Below are positions 26,993-34,240 of a stretch of DNA of 64,000 nucleotides, piece by piece. The notes under the pieces were generated by a model. It saw only the letters and a list, made by a program, of their open reading frames with translations, ran no database searches and was not told where the DNA came from. The DNA is taken from assembly GCA_002163085.1 (NCBI GenBank), contig MAAJ01000009.1, positions 1 to 64,000 on the forward strand, in the 5' to 3' direction. This DNA is from Methylophaga sp. 42_25_T18 (lineage in GTDB: Bacteria > Pseudomonadota > Gammaproteobacteria > Nitrosococcales > Methylophagaceae). Position 1 is the stretch's first letter. Each line of letters starts with the position of its first letter. The translations under genes were made by a program, and so were the position numbers.

Positions 26993-29900
26993 CTACGTCA
27001 CTGCAAGATAAGGCTGATTGCGTAATTGTCGCCAGAAACCAAACATCACCATCAATAAGAAAAAGGCAAAGGCCAACAACAATTGTAGATCCCAGTCAGT
27101 TTCTACTGGCTTAGCTTCTTCTACTTTTTCAAGCTTCTGCCCTTCAACTTGCACCGTCGTTGGTGACTCATTATTAACAGCTCCGGCTTCAACAGATGCT
27201 GGCAATGAATTAAGCCCAAAACCCATTGCTTGCTGATCTACAAAATCACGTAACTTTTCGTTATCTACAAATACATCATACTTTTCGACCAAATCCACAT
27301 AACGCTCAATCATATGTTCTAAAGTCTGAGCATCAGCCTGCCAATATTCTTTACGGTTGGCTTCTAGCATACGCTCTAACATTTGTGCTTGAGATCGTGG
27401 GTTTGTTTGTTCAAACCATTCATCGATATTTAGCTCTAGTTTGTCATTAACATAGACTTCATAAAACTCCTGCCATTGATCTTCACGTACTAGATTGGGA
27501 TCAACCACTTGCCAGCCCCAGAAATTACTCAAATGTGAAGATAGCGACACAGCACCGCTGTAACCTTCCTTCATCATTTCTTCTACCCAACGTTTATGGA
27601 AGTTTCGCGAACGTAATTCTTTAGCCAAAAATACCGATGCTGCTTCTGCTTTAGGATTGTCCGCATCACGTAGATTACTGATCACCATTTCAGGGCTAGC
27701 ACCATCTAGGTTGCGTATCGCTAATGCCAAAGAGCCAAAATATTCAAAGGGATCATCTGAACTGATCATGCCGTACACATTAGAAGAACGAGAAAACATC
27801 GCTATATCTGTGCCTGATAACTGTTTGGCATATAAATCCACATTTTCGACTTTTTGACCCCAGCGACTATTATCCGATCCATAAAAATGCCCCATTCTGG
27901 CTAGATATAAATCTGCGATCTTGTCATCTGTTTCCCATGTGTCACTAGCAAATACAGCGTCTTCAACACCAGAACCATAATTGCCTGAGGCATTAGAAAA
28001 TACACGTACTGTCGACAGATATTCAGCCTCATCAGCTTCAATACCTTCAGCTATCAACTCTGCTTTAATACGTTCACTATTACGCCATACAAAGTTTGAC
28101 TCTTCTTTTAAGGCAGCAATCTGTTCTATCGCCTTTGCCATTAATTGCATTACATTGGGAAAAGCATCACGGTAAAGACCGGTGGCTGATAACACCACAT
28201 CAACCCGTGGACGTTTAAGTTCTCCTGCAGGAATAATTTCAGTGCCAATAACTCGACCATCGTCACTCCATTTTGGACGAATACCCATGGCATATAAGAC
28301 TTGGCTTTCTAATACACCGTAGTGGCGCATGGTTTCAATTGACCAGAGGGAAAAGGCTAACTTATCTGGATACACACCATGTTTGACATAATAATCGGCA
28401 ATCACTCCTTCGGTTAATTCTTTACCCTGCTCATAAGCAGCTTTCGTTGGCACTCGTGAAGGATCAAAACCATATAAGTTAAATCCTGTTGGCACGGCTT
28501 CAGGATGACGGATAGGATCACCACCATTTTTAACAGGGATATATTTTCCCGCCAAAGCATCTACAAGATGATTCATTTCTCGTATATCGATAAAACGTTG
28601 ATACATCTCTTGGCCTTGTTCAACAAAGGCCAAGACATCATCATCCAGTTCATTAATGTGATTAGCTTCTAGCGCTTCACCATGCACAATAAATTCTCGT
28701 ACGGTTTTAAAGCCCACCAAGTCTTCTAACCGATCTCCGCTTTCTTGAATAAGCGTTTTATCAAATCCCTCACGTTGCGGTATATCGTCATCATGAGAAG
28801 CATTAAACGCGTGCTGATGGCCATGATAATCAGCATCGAAATGCGATTTTTCAAACTCGGCCACTGTCGATACAAAGTCCCTGCCTAACATTTGAACCAA
28901 GGTTGAAATAACTAAGTCTTCTTCTGGTAATTCGCCATAAGTATGTAGACCTAAGGGCTGGTTCTCAGCTGATAGATCAACCAGATAGTCATGTAAGGCT
29001 TCAAGAAAACCTGCAAAGTCTGCTTGGATCTGTTCTTGTTGCCAACCAAAGTCTGCACAAATATTATTAGCAATACAGTCATCAATGATCTGCTGACCGG
29101 TTTTCTGTTTTACGCCACCTTCATCTAAAGATTTATATTGATGCATCAACTCGTGGATATTAGCCATTTCACCTTGCAGGCCTGCGGCAGCAAACGGTGG
29201 TGTCATATGCGCTAATACTGTAGCTCGACCACGACGCTTGGTTTGCATCGCTTCACCCACATCATCAACAATAAAAGGATACAAAACTGGGGTATCCCAC
29301 ACTGCAAGATTGCCTTGATCATAGATAGATAGGCCACGCTCCTTACCCGATAAATACTCCTGTGAACCATGTGTTCCTAGATGAATAATGGCATCACTTT
29401 GCCAGAATTCACGAGCATAAAAATAGGCTGCCAGATAGAAGTGATTCATCGGCACCGTACCTTTGTGATAAATACGTTTATCTTCATCTTTATCATCAGC
29501 ACGTGGTGGTTGGCGCATCACCAGCATATTGCCATTGCGAATACGTGGTAAAACAAACTGTGCTTGACCATCACGTTCAACCACCATGAAGTTATCTTTG
29601 GGTGCACCCCAATAGTCATTAATAGGTTGGCGTACATTTTCAGGCAAAGTATTGAACCATGCTAGATAGTCACTAACAGGCATGAGTTCAGCTAAATCAT
29701 CTTCGAGCAAGTTATCTAACTCATAATCCCGATAGAACGGACTTAATATTCGATCAACTTTCTCACTAAAGTAGTCACTACCAACAATATTAATGTCATA
29801 ACCTTCTTGGTTTAACTTAGCACTCATTACTCGTAAACTTTCAGGTACATTTAGAAACGACGCACCGACATCTCGACTTCCCCACACCATGACTGACATG

Positions 29901-31000
29901 CGTTTGTCTGCATTGGCCTTGGTTTTAAGCTTAATCATATTGGCCACCTTGTTGATAAGGTGTTCCAACTGATAATCAATAATTTCAGCTTTGCCACTTT
30001 CTTCATTGAGCGCTGCCACAATCATCGGGTCAACAACACCTGCTGCTTCAGGCAAAACTAAAACAAAGGGTGTCATGCCTGGTGAGATGCCTTGGGTACT
30101 ATTCTCCCAATGTTGTTGATCACCATCGTAATAAGTCAAAGCCTGAATAACGGGCACACCAAAACCAGTGAATTCTTGTTTGCGTTTGCTGGCCCAATGC
30201 AAGGCTCTAAAATTAATAATCAAATCAACCACTGTTTGCCCTTCTTGCTGAATCAAGGCACTGTAATCAGACGTTTGTGGGCTTAATTCAAAAAAGAATG
30301 GTACGGCGGTTATCCCTTTACTTTCTAGTTGTTTAATCGTGTCATCAACAACATGTGTTTCCACCGATTCGATCAAAGCGCGTTGCATCAAAACACCCAC
30401 CATCGGCTTGTCTTTGTCTTCACTATTTCGCCACTGTAAGTAGTCTTCTAAGCTAGAAAAAACCAAACCTTCGTAGTCTGGATGATAGATCCCTACTGCT
30501 GGGTAAATAATAGGTTCAGCAACATTACGATCATCAGAAGATAAAATTCGATAGCTTAAATAGTCCAACATTCGCGAAAGGTTTTCAACACCACCATTTG
30601 AATAGTAGTCAAACAAGCTCTGTGCCTGTTCAGCTGAAACACCTTTGCGTAATTGAGTTGCTTCCAGCCAATTTATGGCCAAAAAACGGCCTTCTGTTTG
30701 AGCAATAACGGGAGCATATTGAGCATAAATTTGTTTACTCTCTCGTACAGACACCGCTTCCATAACAACAAGATCATACGTTGAGAATATCGCAGCTGCT
30801 TTTGTCAGATCACTCAGTTCACTTTGTGGCTTACGTTCAATGGTGATGCCTTTTTCAACAGCCATCTCTTTTAATAAACTAAGTTTGGCTTTATTACTAT
30901 GCGTGCCATTAACAAACAGTATTTTTTGCTCACCTGACCATACTTGTTGACTCAGTATAAGAAGACTCACACTGACTATTAATCCTAAAATCTTATGCAT
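26993..31000 (-). CDS. membrane-anchored periplasmic CobN-family protein (HmuS-like)
   Basis: This 1335-aa protein belongs to the CobN/BchH/ChlH chelatase large-subunit family. Family segments include FTGFGVPVIQALTYYD near 276, the metal/substrate region AIIHLGTHGSQEYLSGKERG near 532-552, YPDKLAFSLWSIETMRHYGV near 874, PRVDVVLSATGLYRDAFPN near 935 and NASGNYGSGVEDAVF near 1008. Unlike cytoplasmic CobN it has a signal peptide (residues 1-22) and a C-terminal membrane helix (about 1304-1322), so the body should be periplasmic and tethered. CobN needs the ATPase CobST; no such genes are present and ATP is absent from the periplasm. Its neighbours are a DUF2149 gene, two ExbB genes, exbD, tonB and a haem-type receptor. 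This matches HmuS of Bacteroidota haem loci, so removal of iron from haem is the best reading (inference); cobalt insertion is the alternative. Confidence 0.85.
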   Translation of the reverse strand: MHKILGLIVSVSLLILSQQVWSGEQKILFVNGTHSNKAKLSLLKEMAVEKGITIERKPQSELSDLTKAAAIFSTYDLVVMEAVSVRESKQIYAQYAPVIAQTEGRFLAINWLEATQLRKGVSAEQAQSLFDYYSNGGVENLSRMLDYLSYRILSSDDRNVAEPIIYPAVGIYHPDYEGLVFSSLEDYLQWRNSEDKDKPMVGVLMQRALIESVETHVVDDTIKQLESKGITAVPFFFELSPQTSDYSALIQQEGQTVVDLIINFRALHWASKRKQEFTGFGVPVIQALTYYDGDQQHWENSTQGISPGMTPFVLVLPEAAGVVDPMIVAALNEESGKAEIIDYQLEHLINKVANMIKLKTKANADKRMSVMVWGSRDVGASFLNVPESLRVMSAKLNQEGYDINIVGSDYFSEKVDRILSPFYRDYELDNLLEDDLAELMPVSDYLAWFNTLPENVRQPINDYWGAPKDNFMVVERDGQAQFVLPRIRNGNMLVMRQPPRADDKDEDKRIYHKGTVPMNHFYLAAYFYAREFWQSDAIIHLGTHGSQEYLSGKERGLSIYDQGNLAVWDTPVLYPFIVDDVGEAMQTKRRGRATVLAHMTPPFAAAGLQGEMANIHELMHQYKSLDEGGVKQKTGQQIIDDCIANNICADFGWQQEQIQADFAGFLEALHDYLVDLSAENQPLGLHTYGELPEEDLVISTLVQMLGRDFVSTVAEFEKSHFDADYHGHQHAFNASHDDDIPQREGFDKTLIQESGDRLEDLVGFKTVREFIVHGEALEANHINELDDDVLAFVEQGQEMYQRFIDIREMNHLVDALAGKYIPVKNGGDPIRHPEAVPTGFNLYGFDPSRVPTKAAYEQGKELTEGVIADYYVKHGVYPDKLAFSLWSIETMRHYGVLESQVLYAMGIRPKWSDDGRVIGTEIIPAGELKRPRVDVVLSATGLYRDAFPNVMQLMAKAIEQIAALKEESNFVWRNSERIKAELIAEGIEADEAEYLSTVRVFSNASGNYGSGVEDAVFASDTWETDDKIADLYLARMGHFYGSDNSRWGQKVENVDLYAKQLSGTDIAMFSRSSNVYGMISSDDPFEYFGSLALAIRNLDGASPEMVISNLRDADNPKAEAASVFLAKELRSRNFHKRWVEEMMKEGYSGAVSLSSHLSNFWGWQVVDPNLVREDQWQEFYEVYVNDKLELNIDEWFEQTNPRSQAQMLERMLEANRKEYWQADAQTLEHMIERYVDLVEKYDVFVDNEKLRDFVDQQAMGFGLNSLPASVEAGAVNNESPTTVQVEGQKLEKVEEAKPVETDWDLQLLLAFAFFLLMVMFGFWRQLRNQPYLAVT

Positions 31001-31041
31001 TATTATTTATCTCTTCCCGTATAGATATTATTTATTTGGTG

Positions 31042-31347
31042 TTATTCAGGAACATAAACCATCGTTCCATCAGCCATTTTGTAAGCCACGCCTGCTTTTT
31101 TCCCTTGTCCACCACCAATTTCACCTGTTGATTCATAATGCTCAATGGTTTCGCCTTTTTTGACGATCATTTCCATATCATCTTGGCCAGAATTTTTTAT
31201 CACGGTGACATTGTCGGCAGTAAAAGGATTGAGTGGGTTTTGGGCAATTGAAATCAATAAAGCAGCAATTAATACTAGAAATACGTCCACTAAATTGATC
31301 ATTGAACTTGCTGGGTTGAGCTCCTCATCTTCATTAAGCAGCTTCAC
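31042..31347 (-). CDS. DUF2149 protein, ExbD-like membrane segment
   Basis: This 101-aa protein has one membrane helix (about 17-37) followed by a periplasmic domain (about 38-101) ending in GGQGKKAGVAYKMADGTMVYV. The helix reads MINLVDVFLVLIAALLIS; Asp21 stands where ExbD proteins carry their essential proton-channel Asp (compare ALLDVIFILLIFMM in the nearby ExbD). DUF2149 proteins occur beside CobN-like genes. It starts with GTG at 31347, inside the last codons of the ExbB-like gene (14-base overlap), so the two are coupled. It is probably the ExbD-like partner of that ExbB-like protein and acts on the CobN-like protein 41 bases downstream; this is inference. Confidence 0.8.
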   Translation of the reverse strand: MKLLNEDEELNPASSMINLVDVFLVLIAALLISIAQNPLNPFTADNVTVIKNSGQDDMEMIVKKGETIEHYESTGEIGGGQGKKAGVAYKMADGTMVYVPE

Positions 31348-31927
31348 GTGTTAGCTCCTCAACTAAATCATCACTGTCTAAATTTGGATTATTTGTGGCT
31401 GTACGTAAGTGGGCAATATCGACGAGCTCTGTTGCTAACCAACGTTTTTTTACTGTTGCAATCCAAAAACTAATTGAAGCGATCACCATGCCGAAAATAA
31501 CCACTGAGAACGCGATAATTAAGTTTTCACTGATGCCTTGCACATTGCCATCGCTTAACGATTTTAAAGCCGGTGCCATCGGGATCATGGTGCCAATCAG
31601 CCCAAGCATAGGCGCGACACGTGCAGTGATTCGTAATAATTCCAGATGTTTTAATGCCCTCACATCAAGTTGCTCCATTGTTGATGTTGCATTTTGTTGG
31701 GCATAGGCCATTAAGGGATAGCCTGCTAATTTTTGCCGTTCTGTTCTTCTTCCTTGAACCGCTGCATCATAAGATTGCGAATTTTTCTGTCGCTGCCACC
31801 ACTGTGCAGCAAATGCTCCCAGCTCGTTTAGGCAATATAAAAATAGTATTGATATTGCAATTAATACCGGTGCCATAAACCAGCCTGACAGTTGATACAT
31901 CAACTGCTCTAACCAAATAAGATCCAT
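31334..31927 (-). CDS. second MotA/TolQ/ExbB-type proton channel protein
   Basis: This 197-aa protein has an N-terminal membrane helix (about 16-36), a cytoplasmic loop, and two further helices in the conserved ExbB core: ITARVAPMLGLIGTMIPMAPAL near 95-116 and NLIIAFSVVIFGMVIASISFWIA near 133-155. It is distinct from the ExbB at 32379 and overlaps the DUF2149 gene, whereas the other ExbB overlaps exbD. The pairing suggests two separate channels: one for TonB, one for the CobN-like protein. HmuS-type loci in Bacteroidota are known to carry a gene of this family. Confidence 0.88.
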   Translation of the reverse strand: MDLIWLEQLMYQLSGWFMAPVLIAISILFLYCLNELGAFAAQWWQRQKNSQSYDAAVQGRRTERQKLAGYPLMAYAQQNATSTMEQLDVRALKHLELLRITARVAPMLGLIGTMIPMAPALKSLSDGNVQGISENLIIAFSVVIFGMVIASISFWIATVKKRWLATELVDIAHLRTATNNPNLDSDDLVEELTREAA

Positions 31928-31941
31928 CGTATTTCCTCTAT

Positions 31942-32379
31942 TTATAATCGTTTAATATGTTGATTTTCTGCTTCACTGACCACCACTTCAGCCACAGCAA
32001 TGCCTTGTTCTGATAACCAATTTGCTAATTTGATAAAGGGCTGCAAACTCACATCTTTATCTGCTGTCACCAATAACTGTGGCTTAGTAGCCTGTTGTTC
32101 ATTTATTTGTATTTTCAGTGCTGACTCAAACTCATCCCAGCTTTCAAATTTTTGCTGATTGATACTGAACATTCCTTGTTCAGAAATACCTACGGTGATG
32201 GCATTGGCTTCAACATGTTTAGACGGTGCTGATGCCTGAGGTAAATCTAATTCCAATAATTGGGGAGCAACATTTGCTGTCAACATCATAAATATGAGCA
32301 ATATAAAAATGACATCTAATAAGGCGGTCATATCAGGCATTAGAGATCGACGTGTTTCTGCTTGAGGAAGTTGGATCAC
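31942..32379 (-). CDS. exbD: ExbD biopolymer transport protein
   Basis: ExbD forms the proton channel with ExbB and energises TonB. The 145-aa protein has a short cytoplasmic N-terminus, one membrane helix (about 18-38; DMTALLDVIFILLIFMMLT) with the key Asp22, and a periplasmic domain with the usual VTADKDVSLQPFIKLANWL near 108-126. Its start overlaps the exbB stop by one base. It lies between exbB and the second ExbB-like gene. Confidence 0.92.
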   Translation of the reverse strand: MIQLPQAETRRSLMPDMTALLDVIFILLIFMMLTANVAPQLLELDLPQASAPSKHVEANAITVGISEQGMFSINQQKFESWDEFESALKIQINEQQATKPQLLVTADKDVSLQPFIKLANWLSEQGIAVAEVVVSEAENQHIKRL

Positions 32380-33068
32380 TAGGCAACACCCGGAGTACGA
32401 AGTGCTTGTAGAGGTGAGCTTGTTGTAGATTCATCCAAACTAGCACCCTGCTCACCTAATAAAATTTGATTAAACTCATTAAGTGCATTTTGAATCCAAA
32501 GAATGCGTTGTTGAGCCAATAGTTCAAAACCGTGACTCGCAGCCAAACTAGGAATAGCAATCAATAAACCTAGAGCGGTAGTTACCATCGCCGTCCACAT
32601 TCCTTCCGCCAGTAAGGCAGGTGTGACTGGCCCCGTATTATGGGCAATGGCAATAAACATTTCGATAATGCCAAATACCGTTCCTAATAGACCTAACAGT
32701 GGTGCTAAAGTACCCATCAACCCGACAACTTTAAGCCGTTTATTAAGATAATCTCGTTCATGTTGTAAGCGATACGAAGCTAGTTGTTGTCGGTGGTCAT
32801 TAGCTAAATCTCGATTATTAAATATTGATCGCAGTGCTGCGGCAGCACCGTGTTTATTATCAAACCGTTTTGCCGCTAATAAATTGTCGACAGCATCAAA
32901 GGCCTTGTTTTTTAGCAAACGTTTACAATCGTTCAACATCTGCTGATTTGCCATTGGATAACGTAAATGAATCCACAATCGCTCAAGCAATAACGTTAGA
33001 GCAACAATTGATAAGGCAAGCAATACAATTGCAACAGGACCAGCCGTTAAAATATGATCTAAAATCAT
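32379..33068 (-). CDS. exbB: ExbB biopolymer transport protein
   Basis: This 229-aa MotA/TolQ/ExbB protein has an N-terminal helix (about 8-28) and the conserved core VVGLMGTLAPLLGLLGTVFGIIEMF near 113-137 and GLLIAIPSLAAS near 168. It follows tonB and is coupled to exbD. Order tonB-exbB-exbD is a common energising module, here placed divergent from its receptor gene. Confidence 0.93.
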   Translation of the reverse strand: MILDHILTAGPVAIVLLALSIVALTLLLERLWIHLRYPMANQQMLNDCKRLLKNKAFDAVDNLLAAKRFDNKHGAAAALRSIFNNRDLANDHRQQLASYRLQHERDYLNKRLKVVGLMGTLAPLLGLLGTVFGIIEMFIAIAHNTGPVTPALLAEGMWTAMVTTALGLLIAIPSLAASHGFELLAQQRILWIQNALNEFNQILLGEQGASLDESTTSSPLQALRTPGVA

Positions 33069-33109
33069 CTTTATACCTTTATTTTTCGTTCATTATTTAA
33101 GAGTGAAAT

Positions 33110-34003
33110 CTACCGGGATATTGACCCATGCCACTGTCGGTTTTTCAGCAATCGTATAAGGGTAAAACTGCCATTTCCTACTGTTTCCAGTGCTCGTTTA
33201 TCCAAACTTTTTACCCCTGACGACTGTATTAACTCAACCATTTCAACTTCACCTTGTTGGTCAACTTTAGCTCTTAGTAATACCAAACCTTGCTGGCCTC
33301 GTTTCCTTGCTAAACGAGGATATTCTGGAGGAAAAGCCTTGCGATATCGTGGTTCAGCCATTGTAGGAATCTGATTAAAACCACTACTCACTGTATTACT
33401 GTCTGACGTTGAAACCACTTCAAGCTCTACCTTTCGATCACTCATTAAATCAGTGTCATGTTTTGCAACGATCTCTGTTTTTTTCTCAACATCTTCTCGT
33501 TTGATGTGTTCCTTTACCGTTTCTTTAATTTCTTTCTTAGTTGTTTTTACCTGTTTTTGTTTATTCTTTTCTACTGGTTTTTTTAGCTTTTCTTCGATAG
33601 ATTCAACTTGTTTCTTCTTACTCTTTTTTTCAGTTTTACGTGTTTTGTCTTTTGGCTTTTCATGCTTTTTTTCAACTGATTTTACGAGCGACTTTTTAAT
33701 CTCTGGTTTTACTGTTTTCTCGACTGTTGCAGTCCTAATGGCCTCATCAATCACTGGTGTATCAGGAATATCATCGTGAACCACAACCTCCTCTATCATG
33801 GTCGCCGGTTCATCTATCAGCTCTACTTGTTCACTTAAACCTTCTGCTTTCGCTGTAACAAACTTCATCTTCTGAATATTTAATGCAGTACGTCCTGAAC
33901 TGCCTGTCCTTTCAGCTTCATCCCTTGTTTTCCATTGAACAATCACGCTATGAATTAATAGTGATAACAGCAGAGGCCAAACTAGTTTCATTGAATCTGT
34001 CAC
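33110..34003 (-). CDS. tonB: TonB energy-transducing protein, 3' end frameshifted
   Basis: TonB spans the periplasm and passes proton-motive energy from ExbBD to outer-membrane receptors. The frame has an N-terminal membrane helix (LVWPLLLSLLIHSVIVQW), a long Lys/Glu-rich spacer (about 90-175) and the C-terminal domain start PPEYPRLARKRGQQGLVLLRAKV. After SLDKRALETV the frame gives GNGSFTLIRLLKNRQW, unlike any TonB. In the next frame the expected ending appears: RKWQFYPYTIAEKPTVAW, then VNIPVDFTLK, with a stop at 33093-33095. So one base is missing near 33178-33179. The call TonB is firm; whether the protein works depends on whether this is a real deletion or a read error. Start may be GTG 34003 or ATG 33991. 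Confidence 0.88.
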   Translation of the reverse strand: MTDSMKLVWPLLLSLLIHSVIVQWKTRDEAERTGSSGRTALNIQKMKFVTAKAEGLSEQVELIDEPATMIEEVVVHDDIPDTPVIDEAIRTATVEKTVKPEIKKSLVKSVEKKHEKPKDKTRKTEKKSKKKQVESIEEKLKKPVEKNKQKQVKTTKKEIKETVKEHIKREDVEKKTEIVAKHDTDLMSDRKVELEVVSTSDSNTVSSGFNQIPTMAEPRYRKAFPPEYPRLARKRGQQGLVLLRAKVDQQGEVEMVELIQSSGVKSLDKRALETVGNGSFTLIRLLKNRQWHGSISR

Positions 34004-34116
34004 CTATTTTTAACCACTCGCTATGACAGTCATAAACATCATCCTGAATTAGTAATACGCTGCATAAAACCTATCCAACATAGTGCAGATGATATCCTTC
34101 ATCTCACCTCAATGCA

Positions 34117-34135
34117 AATGCAGATCATTCGCATT
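34117..34135. promoter_or_regulatory. Fur-box-like site 1
   Basis: The 19-bp imperfect palindrome AATGCAGATCATTCGCATT matches its own reverse complement at 15 positions and resembles the Fur consensus GATAATGATAATCATTATC. It lies between divergent tonB and the receptor gene. Iron repression of both units is inferred. Confidence 0.55.
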
Positions 34136-34177
34136 AAGATTGCTATTTATTTGTTACGGAAGTATCCTGTTGTTGGT

Positions 34178-34196
34178 ATTGATTCTCATTACCATT
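34178..34196. promoter_or_regulatory. Fur-box-like site 2
   Basis: ATTGATTCTCATTACCATT resembles Fur boxes of the TGATTCTCATTA kind seen before TonB receptor genes. It is 44 bases before the receptor start codon, a usual place for an iron-responsive operator. Confidence 0.55.
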
Positions 34197-34240
34197 AAAT
34201 TTATTTAACTTTTATTACTCGTCTAAAGGAGTTCTTAATT

